Positions 1-4,978 of a stretch of DNA of 5,952 nucleotides are shown piece by piece. The notes under the pieces were generated by a model that searched no databases, was not told where the DNA came from, and saw only the letters and a program-made list of their open reading frames with translations. The stretch is from Minisyncoccota bacterium. GTDB lineage: Bacteria; Patescibacteriota; Minisyncoccia; Phycocordibacterales; Phycocordibacteraceae. Within the stretch, counting starts at the first letter, position 1. Every line of letters starts with the position of its first letter. The translations under genes were made by a program, and so were the position numbers. The stretch lies in NCBI GenBank assembly GCA_028687085.1, contig JAQUAU010000051.1, positions 1 to 5,952 on the forward strand, read 5' to 3'.

Positions 1-264
1 GAGCGGGGAGGTCGAGGAGGTCGGTGAACCGAGGCCGTAGGCGTCGAAGAGCGTTCCGTCGTTTCGGACGGTGTAGCCGAAGGGCATGACGGACGTGAGC
101 GAAGAAAGGTGCGGGAGAACGTCTGCGGTACTCGTCGCGACGCGCCAGTAGGGGAGCCAGCCAGAGACTTCAAACGGGGCAGCTTTTACCGCGGCATTTG
201 CAGAAAGCGGCGCGCTTATGAGCAGGAGTGCGCCTACGAAAAAGATTTTTGTAGAAAGAGGCAC
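1..264 (-). CDS. Secreted GH18-like glycoside hydrolase, N-terminal part (3' end outside window)
   Basis: Eighty-eight codons are visible, running off the left edge. The reading starts at a GTG (264-262), because an in-frame TAA lies only four codons upstream and no ATG occurs before the mature domain. The first ~25 residues form a signal peptide: a Lys, a hydrophobic core (IFFVGALLLI) and a probable cleavage site after ANA. The mature part begins FEVSGWLPYWR and continues to VLPHLSSLTSVMPFGYTV. This matches the first beta-strand and the following segment of GH18 (YaaH/chitinase-fold) proteins, where 'GW-PYW' is followed by 'L--(V/M)-PF-Y'. Catalytic residues (DxxDxE) would lie beyond the window, so activity cannot be judged. 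The gene sits 18 bases after the PAP2 stop and is probably co-transcribed with it. There is no clear Shine-Dalgarno. A role in cleaving wall or surface glycans is inferred; a non-catalytic GH18 fold is also possible. Confidence 0.68.
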   Translation of the reverse strand, partial: MPLSTKIFFVGALLLISAPLSANAAVKAAPFEVSGWLPYWRVATSTADVLPHLSSLTSVMPFGYTVRNDGTLFDAYGLGSPTSSTSPL

Positions 265-282
265 GAACGTATTTTACACGGT

Positions 283-825
283 TTATGGGCGAGAGAAAAA
301 CGCTCGCGCACGGATGCCGATGAAGATCCATGCACCGCCGAGGAGATAGCCCGCGAGCACATCGCTCGGGAAGTGGACGCCGAGATACAGCCGGCTAAAG
401 CCGATAGCGCTGATGATGAGCACGGCCGCCGCAAGCAGGGAGCGCCTCTGCGCCGGATAGAGCGTGCAGAGTACGTAGGCGGTAAAGCCGTAGAACGTCA
501 TAGCAAGCGTCGCGTGCATGCTCGGGAAGGAGTAGGAAGTCTCGGCGATAGCCGGCAGAAGCCCGCTGGGCCGCGCACGCGCGATGAGGAGCTTCAACAG
601 CGTCCCTGATACTCCGGCGCCCACCACGGCGGTTACGAGTCCTGCGGCGTATGCGCGATGCGCGGCAAAACGCCACAGCAGGGTGCCGATGAGCGCCGTA
701 AGAACGATGATGAACAGATATTCGCCGAAGAGGGAGATACTGTTGAAGAGCGAAATGAAAAACGGCGTGCGGATGCCGAAAAGGTAGGTATCAAATTGCA
801 GATCGATCGTGCTGATGAAGCTCAT
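283..825 (-). CDS. PAP2-family membrane phosphatase (phosphatidic acid / undecaprenyl-PP phosphatase type)
   Basis: This is a 180-aa multi-pass membrane protein carrying the full PAP2 signature. Motif 1 is KLLIARARP (K78, R85-P86). Motif 2 is FPSMH (H104), a common variant of PSGxH. Motif 3 is SRLYLGVHFPSD (S144, R145, H151, D155). The family removes phosphate from lipid phosphates such as phosphatidic acid or undecaprenyl pyrophosphate at the membrane. The exact substrate cannot be told from sequence, though recycling of the wall lipid carrier would suit the neighbouring envelope genes. Start choice: ATG 825 gives MSFISTIDLQF. An in-frame ATG at 843 would add six residues (MHTRNA). Neither has a Shine-Dalgarno. 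I prefer 825 because a -10-like TATACT at 846-851 would start RNA downstream of 843. An in-frame extension to 1080 is overlap with the neighbouring transporter gene and its terminator, not protein. Confidence 0.88.
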   Translation of the reverse strand: MSFISTIDLQFDTYLFGIRTPFFISLFNSISLFGEYLFIIVLTALIGTLLWRFAAHRAYAAGLVTAVVGAGVSGTLLKLLIARARPSGLLPAIAETSYSFPSMHATLAMTFYGFTAYVLCTLYPAQRRSLLAAAVLIISAIGFSRLYLGVHFPSDVLAGYLLGGAWIFIGIRARAFFSRP

Positions 826-845
826 AGCGTTGCGTGTATGCATGG

Positions 846-851
846 AGTATA
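846..851 (-). promoter_or_regulatory. Possible -10 element for the PAP2/GH18 unit
   Basis: On the minus strand the hexamer TATACT differs from the TATAAT consensus at one position. It lies just after the terminator of the upstream gene and 20 bases before the preferred PAP2 start at 825. A transcript from here would have a leader of about 15 bases. No good -35 is seen at 16-18 bp, so this is only a candidate. Confidence 0.3.
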
Positions 852-856
852 GCTTA

Positions 857-892
857 TAAAATCGCCCGCGAGGAATGAACCCTGCGGGCGAT
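857..892 (-). terminator. Intrinsic terminator after the YeiH-like gene
   Basis: There is a perfect 9-bp stem: ATCGCCCGC at 861-869 pairs with GCGGGCGAT at 884-892, with a 14-base loop. Read on the minus strand it begins 22 bases after the transporter stop codon and is followed at once by a T-run (TTTTAT). A GC-rich stem followed by U-rich RNA is the classic rho-independent arrangement. It separates the transporter unit from the PAP2/GH18 unit. Confidence 0.78.
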
Positions 893-914
893 ATGAGAAG
901 GCGATGCGAGCTTG

Positions 915-1964
915 TTACAAGCCGATTGTAGCGTCCACGCCCATCACCATAATAAGCGTGATAACGGTGATAAGAAGCGAACCGGTAATTGCGACAATGA
1001 AGGGACCCCAACCTTGTCTGCGTAACGTCCAGAAATTGGTATGCAACCCAACGCCGGCGAACGTGAGCAGGAAGGCCCATTTCGAGAGATTTGCCAAACT
1101 CGAAAGTTGAGGCCGATCGAAAGAGCCGATGCTCGCTAACACGGAGACGATTAAGAATCCGAGAACGAACTTAGGGAATTTCCCCCATAGGAATGCGGCC
1201 TTATTCCCGACGTCTTTTGCGAGCCCTTGTCGTGCGTAGTACAACGCATAGCCCAGTACGACAAAGCCGATGGTCGCATTGCGCGCGGTTTTTGCGAGTG
1301 CGGCGATTTTTCCTGAAGCATCAGAATACAGCGCTCCGGCAGCGACCGCCTCGGCAGTGTTATCCACGGCAAGACCAGCCCACATGCCGTAGGCGACATC
1401 GTCGAGCTTGAGCCAATGACCTATGAGAGGAAACGCAAAAAGCGAAAGTGCTCCCAACGTCAGAATCGCCGTGATGGCTATCGACGAATCTTCCTCATCG
1501 GCATTGATGGCTCCCTTTGTCGCAATGATAGCCGAGACGCCGCAGATAGATGAGCCGACCGCTAAGAGCGATGTCAGCTTTTGGCTCAGATGAAATTTCT
1601 TTCCGAGCCACGTCATTATCGCTATCGAGACGGCGAGTTCTATCGCGACCAGCACCAGACTGATGCCGCTCAGCTTTAAGACGTCCACGATGAGGAATCG
1701 CGAGCCCAAGAAGACGATGCCTATCTTGAGGAAGAATTCATAGGTCGCGATGCCGGGCTTGAAGATGCGGTGCACTCCGACCGTGTTCGAGATGAGCAGT
1801 CCGAGAAGGATCGCCCACAGGACATATTCGATGCCCGGCAAGGCCAGATGGTGCGCCTTGCCGTACGCCGCGTATGCCGCCTCGATGCGTTTCCCGCCGT
1901 AGCCGATGGCGGCTAAGAGCAGTATCCCCGGTATGAATCTGAGCAGATTACGGACATAGTTCAT
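915..1964 (-). CDS. YeiH-family (UPF0324) membrane protein, putative sulfate/anion exporter
   Basis: This is a 349-aa polytopic membrane protein with roughly ten hydrophobic helices, the usual length for the YeiH/UPF0324 family (Cons_hypoth698). Recognisable family segments are an N-terminal 'ILLGLLISNT' helix, 'FFLKIGIVFLGSRF' (77-90), the signature GSSICGVSAI (137-146), 'YGMWAGLAVDNTAEAVAAG' (192-210), a following KTARN stretch, and a C-terminal 'GVGLHTNF' segment. The family is annotated as a putative sulfate exporter, with weak experimental support, so the substrate stays open. The start at ATG 1964 is set by a strong AAGGAG (1972-1977) seven bases upstream; an in-frame extension to 2075 lacks hydrophobic or family character. 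The Shine-Dalgarno overlaps the stop of the 30-aa ORF just upstream, which suggests translational coupling. The segment AVDNTAEAVAAG differs from the His-Asp form I recall as common in the family (IHDT-QVVAAG-like). Confidence 0.88.
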   Translation of the reverse strand: MNYVRNLLRFIPGILLLAAIGYGGKRIEAAYAAYGKAHHLALPGIEYVLWAILLGLLISNTVGVHRIFKPGIATYEFFLKIGIVFLGSRFLIVDVLKLSGISLVLVAIELAVSIAIMTWLGKKFHLSQKLTSLLAVGSSICGVSAIIATKGAINADEEDSSIAITAILTLGALSLFAFPLIGHWLKLDDVAYGMWAGLAVDNTAEAVAAGALYSDASGKIAALAKTARNATIGFVVLGYALYYARQGLAKDVGNKAAFLWGKFPKFVLGFLIVSVLASIGSFDRPQLSSLANLSKWAFLLTFAGVGLHTNFWTLRRQGWGPFIVAITGSLLITVITLIMVMGVDATIGL

Positions 1965-1971
1965 GCAGATT

Positions 1972-1977
1972 CTCCTT
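1972..1977 (-). promoter_or_regulatory. Ribosome-binding site that fixes the YeiH-like start
   Basis: AAGGAG on the minus strand lies seven bases before ATG 1964. Its first two bases are the last two of the TAA stop (1978-1976) of the micro-ORF. Ribosomes finishing the micro-ORF would therefore stand on this site, so translation of the two genes is probably coupled. Confidence 0.8.
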
Positions 1978-2068
1978 ACCAGGCGATGGTGATGTTCAAG
2001 AATCGGACGCCCAAGAGTATTGCGGCGGCGATAAGTATGACCCACGTATCGATAGACCAATAGTGCAT
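1976..2068 (-). CDS. 30-residue single-helix membrane micro-protein, unnamed
   Basis: An ATG at 2068 opens a 30-codon frame ending in TAA. It is preceded by AGGAG (2076-2080) with a seven-base spacer, the same spacing as the transporter and sortase genes. The peptide starts MHYWSIDTW, has a hydrophobic core VILIAAAILLGV (10-21), then R22 and a short aromatic tail ending IAW. An acidic residue (D7) before the helix and an Arg after it suggest an N-out, C-in single-span topology, by the positive-inside rule. It lies 11 bases upstream of the YeiH-like gene, with its stop overlapping that gene's ribosome-binding site. By analogy with tiny subunits such as KdpF or CydX it could be a stabilising partner of the transporter. 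That is inference, and I recognise no family. It could instead be a leader peptide that only controls downstream translation. Confidence 0.6.
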   Translation of the reverse strand: MHYWSIDTWVILIAAAILLGVRFLNITIAW

Positions 2069-2075
2069 GGTGCAT

Positions 2076-2080
2076 CTCCT
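2076..2080 (-). promoter_or_regulatory. Ribosome-binding site of the 30-aa ORF
   Basis: AGGAG on the minus strand is seven bases before ATG 2068. Another in-frame-to-transporter ATG at 2075 directly abuts this site with no spacer, so it is not a plausible start. The site therefore points to the micro-ORF and not to a long version of the transporter. Confidence 0.65.
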
Positions 2081-2127
2081 AAAAAGAGCAAAATAAAGCG
2101 GTTGTAAGACGCGAGTGTTCTGCGGCA

Positions 2128-2156
2128 ACGCTACTCTCTCGCAAAAGGGAAGTCAA
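2128..2156 (-). promoter_or_regulatory. Weak candidate promoter for the micro-ORF/transporter unit
   Basis: On the minus strand TTGACT (2151-2156) is a good -35. Seventeen bases later TAGCGT (2128-2133) keeps only the first T, the A and the last T of a -10. The pair lies between the upstream hairpin at 2186-2212 and the micro-ORF start, the right place for the promoter of an independent unit. The poor -10 makes it tentative. Confidence 0.28.
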
Positions 2157-2185
2157 TCGCGTTTACCTGTGCGCCAGATACACGA

Positions 2186-2212
2186 ACAGCGCTCTCGTGG
2201 CGAGAGCGCTGT
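2186..2212 (-). terminator. Hairpin after the PG-binding/FN3 gene, probable terminator
   Basis: A perfect 12-bp inverted repeat (ACAGCGCTCTCG at 2186-2197, CGAGAGCGCTGT at 2201-2212) has a 3-base loop. It starts 20 bases beyond the stop codon of the upstream gene as read on the minus strand. Only a weak T-rich stretch (TTCGTGTATC) follows, so termination may be incomplete, or the hairpin may mainly protect the 3' end of the mRNA. Confidence 0.62.
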
Positions 2213-2231
2213 GTCGCATTTCTTCGTCAGA

Positions 2232-2942
2232 TTACGGAGTGGTCTGGAAGGTGTTGTCGAGGGTGATCGTGATATCTCCCGAGGCATCGATGCTGCGCGT
2301 GACGTAGTGGTACGTCGTGTTCGGCTGCAGGCCCGAGAGGGTAATCATGTGCTCGGTCGTCTTGGCGCTGCCGGAATCAGAGGAAAGGGCTCCGCTAATG
2401 TACGGCATCTGGTTGGGCCCGGTCGCCTCGTCAGACTGGATGCTGTTCGTGCTCCAGTAGACCTGGCCGGTCGTGGGCTCGTTGGTGGTCCACGAGAAGC
2501 TGGCGCTCGTAGCGTTGCGCTGGAGCGAGAGCAAGCTCAAGACAGGCACCGTGAAGAGCGTCGACGCGGTGGGCTGCGGTGTGCCGGAATTCATCGCGGC
2601 ATTCAAGTGCGCCATGGTCGTCGGGCCGACGCGGCCGTAGCCGGTCGTCGCCGGTGAGCCGCTCGAGACGATACCTTCAGACGTCTGGAACTTCTGGACG
2701 CCGCCCTGCGTGAGGCTGCCGAAGTATCCGGTGACGAGTTGCGAAGGATACCAATTGATATTGGTCGAGAGGTAGGTCTGGAGATCGGTCACTTCTTGTC
2801 CTCGTGAGCCGAAGTCAAGCTGCGTATCGATCGTGGCGGCGTGGGCGGCGTAGGCGCCGACCGAGAAGGTGAACACAAACAGCACAGCAATGAACGAGCC
2901 GATTACGGCGAGATTCTTATGCATGATGGGTGTCGTAGTCAT
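2232..2942 (-). CDS. Secreted peptidoglycan-binding protein with a fibronectin-III-like domain
   Basis: This is a 236-aa exported protein. Residues 1-35 form a signal peptide: MHKN, then a long hydrophobic run (VIGSFIAVLFVFTF), then a likely AHA cleavage site. Residues ~42-117 are a PG_binding_1-type domain: 'DFGSRGQEVTDLQTYLS', 'LVTGYFGSLTQGGVQKFQ', ending 'TTGYGRVGPTTMAHLN', in the form common in Parcubacteria. Residues ~135-236 look like an FN3 or purple-acid-phosphatase N-terminal type beta-sandwich ('SASFSWTTNEPTTGQVYWST' and 'HMITLSGLQPNTTYHYVTRSID'). No catalytic domain is seen. It probably sits on peptidoglycan and displays the sandwich domain for binding or adhesion. The start is uncertain: ATG 2942, ATG 2924 (MHKNL) or TTG 2954 all leave the signal peptide intact, and none has a Shine-Dalgarno. 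It follows the sortase by about 100 bases and has no LPXTG of its own. Confidence 0.85.
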   Translation of the reverse strand: MTTTPIMHKNLAVIGSFIAVLFVFTFSVGAYAAHAATIDTQLDFGSRGQEVTDLQTYLSTNINWYPSQLVTGYFGSLTQGGVQKFQTSEGIVSSGSPATTGYGRVGPTTMAHLNAAMNSGTPQPTASTLFTVPVLSLLSLQRNATSASFSWTTNEPTTGQVYWSTNSIQSDEATGPNQMPYISGALSSDSGSAKTTEHMITLSGLQPNTTYHYVTRSIDASGDITITLDNTFQTTP

Positions 2943-3041
2943 AGGTGTATACAATAGCGAGTAAATAGGGGCTGTTGGTAGAGTTATCGACCATATCCAA
3001 CCTCTACCTATGATGACGTCAGAAGGAAAAAGATATTACAG
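2943..3041. other. Gap between the sortase and PG-binding/FN3 genes, no firm signal
   Basis: These 99 bases contain no gene that I can support. There is a 7-bp inverted repeat (GGTAGAG at 2977-2983, CTCTACC at 3002-3008) with a long 18-base loop, and an 8-base palindrome TGACGTCA at 3014-3021. Neither is followed by a T-run. On the minus strand TATTGT (2952-2957) and TATACA (2946-2951) resemble -10 elements just before the start, but no -35 is seen. Whether the PG-binding gene has its own promoter is open. Confidence 0.35.
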
Positions 3042-3623
3042 TCATTGTGTGTCTTTATCAGTAAAGACGACGAGCCGCTTTGCGTAGCTCTGTGAGGCGG
3101 GATCCCACAGCCCTCCGCAGGTAATCAGATTGAGGTGCGCCGCTCCGTCGTTTGAATGGAATACGACAGCAACGCTTTCATCCCAATCGTAGGTGCGCAG
3201 TTCGCGCACGATAAATGTCGAGACCGTCCCTTCTGCATTCGTCACCTGCACCGCATCTCCTGCTCGTAAGGCCGAGAGATCATCGAATACGGCTGGCACG
3301 TTATCCTTCCAGCCGAAGTGTCCGTCGATGACTGAGCTACCGATGTCTCCGGGAAGCGGGCTGAGATTGAACCAGGCCGCGTGAGCGGGCTCTTTAGGCG
3401 AGTCGACCGCTCCGAGAGGCGTCAAACCGACAGATTCAATAGCGGCGTCCACATGGATTTTAGGTATCGTAAGACGAACCGGAAGCTTCGCCCGCACCAG
3501 CGCAGACAGCGCTGGTGCGGGCGAAGCTGGGCTTGCAGAAGAGTTCAGAATTGATGAACCGAACACCGCGAAGGACACGGCGAACAGGAAGAGTAGTATC
3601 CCCGCGATGCGTGCATTACGCAT
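3042..3623 (-). CDS. Class F-like sortase (LPXTG transpeptidase)
   Basis: This is a 193-aa membrane-anchored sortase. An N-terminal hydrophobic segment (IAGILLFLFAVSFAVFG, 6-22) is an uncleaved anchor, followed by a Ser/Pro/Ala linker (~28-46). The sortase barrel starts at LPVRLTIPKIHVDAAIE. The catalytic residues are all present: His102 in VIDGHFGW, Cys169 in LNLITCGG, Arg183 in YAKRLVVF. The 'TCGG-WD---Y' arrangement and 'PLPGDIGSSVIDGH' fit class F sortases best. Sortases cleave LPXTG between Thr and Gly and join the protein to a cell-surface nucleophile. The start is fixed by GAGGA (3631-3635) seven bases upstream, inside the end of the LPDTG gene. The 8-base overlap makes that protein the obvious substrate. 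A perfect 20-bp inverted repeat lies within the linker-coding part. Confidence 0.93.
   Translation of the reverse strand: MRNARIAGILLFLFAVSFAVFGSSILNSSASPASPAPALSALVRAKLPVRLTIPKIHVDAAIESVGLTPLGAVDSPKEPAHAAWFNLSPLPGDIGSSVIDGHFGWKDNVPAVFDDLSALRAGDAVQVTNAEGTVSTFIVRELRTYDWDESVAVVFHSNDGAAHLNLITCGGLWDPASQSYAKRLVVFTDKDTQ
3484..3528. repeat. Perfect 20-bp inverted repeat inside the sortase gene
   Basis: Positions 3484-3503 and 3509-3528 are exact reverse complements, separated by a 5-base loop (3504-3508). The arms are GC-rich. The repeat encodes the flexible Ala/Pro/Ser linker and the start of the barrel (about residues 33-47), so the catalytic core is untouched. No T-run follows on either strand, so a standard terminator is unlikely. 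Confidence 0.9.
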
Positions 3624-4968
3624 TTCGCATTCCTCGGCCGAAGTAGAAGAGAAAGGGGGAGAGTGCTACGACAAACAGTGCGATAAGGCCCAAGAGAGCG
3701 AAGTCTATCTCGCGAGGAGGGAGACCCGTATCAGGGAGGCTCGGAGTTGAGGTGCCGAGCACTTGGCCGACCACGACGGGAGTGACGATAGCCGGCGGCG
3801 GGATGATGACTGTCGGGATGATGACTGGCGAGCCGACCACGACGGTGGCGTTCGCGCTTCTATACATCTCCATGCTGTTTGAATATCCGTGAGCAGTCGC
3901 AGTATTCGTCTCAGTCTGAGAAACGATCTTCGTACAGCGGTATATCCACGTTTCAGCTTGCTGGAGACTCGCATCGTTATTCGTGTCGCCTGATACGTAC
4001 TGTACCGAGGTACATTTGTTGTCGATGACCCAGACAGCGCTGAGCGGATTCTGGCTGGCAGTGGTTACGGTATAGGTATAGGTGACCGATCCGGGTCCTT
4101 CAGGGAGCGCGAGAGGATTCGGCACCTTCACGATGTCGATAAGCGGCACGGCGCTCCAATAGCTCGCACTGCCGCTCGCGGCTACAGGGAGGCTGGCGCA
4201 GGTCGCCCTGGTCAGATGTGTGTTGTCGAGCGTGACAGCGCCGCCCTCTGCGAGGAACCTTCCTTCAACCGTCGATCCGCCGTTATCGGTAATCGACAGT
4301 GCGGCCAATATGTTTCCCTTAAAATCTGAGTTGGTTCCGAGGGTCGCAGAACTGCCGATTTGCCAAAACACGTTGCAGGCCTGCGTGCCGTTCGTGAGAG
4401 TCACGTGGCTGTTCGAGGCAGTCGTGAGTGTTGATCCGGATCGGAATATGAAGACGGCATTTGGGTCGCCGCCGCCGTCGAGCGTGAGTGTCCCGGTGAT
4501 AGCGAGCGAGTTTGGCGCGCCATTGTCCTGGTATACGCCGGGGGTCAAGGTACCGCCGTTAAACGTACCCAAATCGCCGGTAACAACGCCGCCATTGACG
4601 CCTGAGGGAGCCTGTCCGGCATTTGTGAAGGCTGTCGCAAGCGCTCCGGTAGCCAAGGTGAGCAAGCTGGGGTTATTTCCCGCACCTCCTGCGGGGCCGG
4701 TTGCGTCGACGGCATAGATCGTGCCGGTCACCATGCCGGTCGTGAGGCCGGAGTACAGGGTGCCTGCAGCAGGACTGAGCCCCACGTCGCCGCTTACGAC
4801 GGAAGGCGTCGAGGCCGTAACGCCAGAGAAGCCGAGGACAGCGAAGGAATCTGCAGAGCCAAGCGTCACGGTCGTCGCGGCGTACGCAAGCTCCGCACCC
4901 ATGAAGCCGAGGATGGCTATGAAGGCGGTGACTGAGATTGTTGTTGCTACGGTGGTAATTTTTTTCAT
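3616..4968 (-). CDS. LPXTG-anchored DUF3494 (ice-binding-like) surface protein with DUF7507-like domain
   Basis: This is a 450-aa exported protein. Residues 1-30 are a signal peptide (MKK, hydrophobic core, cleavage near AYA/A). Residues ~38-257 are a full DUF3494 beta-solenoid: 'SFAVLGFSGVT', 'VVSGDVGLSPAAG', 'GTLTPGVYQ', 'NAVFIFRSGSTL', 'ACNVFWQIGSSATLG', 'VEGRFLAEGGAVTLDNTHL'. Residues ~275-375 form a DUF7507/DUF11-like Ig domain ('IDIVKVPNPLALPEGPGSVTY', 'SGDTNNDASLQQAETW'). A Pro/Val/Ile stalk leads to LPDTG (411-415), a hydrophobic segment and a basic tail (RGMR), a standard sorting signal. DUF3494 is best known from ice-binding and antifreeze proteins, but many members occur outside cold habitats and may act in adhesion, so ice binding is not claimed. 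The signal peptide fixes the start at 4968; an in-frame extension to 5151 overlaps the upstream gene. It starts 10 bases after that gene and overlaps the sortase by 8. Confidence 0.92.
   Translation of the reverse strand: MKKITTVATTISVTAFIAILGFMGAELAYAATTVTLGSADSFAVLGFSGVTASTPSVVSGDVGLSPAAGTLYSGLTTGMVTGTIYAVDATGPAGGAGNNPSLLTLATGALATAFTNAGQAPSGVNGGVVTGDLGTFNGGTLTPGVYQDNGAPNSLAITGTLTLDGGGDPNAVFIFRSGSTLTTASNSHVTLTNGTQACNVFWQIGSSATLGTNSDFKGNILAALSITDNGGSTVEGRFLAEGGAVTLDNTHLTRATCASLPVAASGSASYWSAVPLIDIVKVPNPLALPEGPGSVTYTYTVTTASQNPLSAVWVIDNKCTSVQYVSGDTNNDASLQQAETWIYRCTKIVSQTETNTATAHGYSNSMEMYRSANATVVVGSPVIIPTVIIPPPAIVTPVVVGQVLGTSTPSLPDTGLPPREIDFALLGLIALFVVALSPFLFYFGRGMRNA
3631..3635 (-). promoter_or_regulatory. 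Ribosome-binding site of the sortase gene
   Basis: GAGGA on the minus strand lies seven bases before ATG 3623, within the codons for the C-terminal Arg-Gly of the LPDTG protein. It supports the overlapping start and suggests that substrate and sortase are translated together. Confidence 0.7.
3800..3827. repeat. In-frame 15-base tandem repeat in the stalk of the LPDTG protein
   Basis: The 13-mer GGGATGATGACTG occurs at 3800-3812 and again at 3815-3827, a period of exactly five codons. It encodes the doubled VIIP units of the wall-spanning stalk. A 14-base direct repeat (GCCGACCACGACGG at 3766-3779 and 3832-3845) flanks it and encodes the two VVVG units. The stalk may have grown by slippage. 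Confidence 0.75.
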
Positions 4969-4978
4969 AGGTGATTGC

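Noticed and set aside
109..609. 166-aa plus-strand open frame
   Set aside because: It lies opposite the GH18-like and PAP2 genes, is very rich in Arg/Glu and has no recognisable domain. It is the antisense image of a GC-rich coding region.
826..1080. N-terminal extension of the PAP2 gene to 1080
   Set aside because: It would run through the terminator hairpin and the 3' end of the YeiH-like gene. The extra residues show no membrane or family character.
2115..2657. 180-aa plus-strand open frame
   Set aside because: It is antisense to the PG-binding/FN3 gene and the hairpin, is Arg/Gly/Val-rich and low in complexity, and has no ribosome-binding site or domain.
2977..3008. Possible terminator after the sortase gene
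   Set aside because: The stem is only 7 bp with an 18-base loop, and no T-run follows on the minus strand.
3014..3021. Palindrome TGACGTCA as an operator
   Set aside because: Eight bases, single copy, not placed against a recognisable promoter. It is well within chance expectation.
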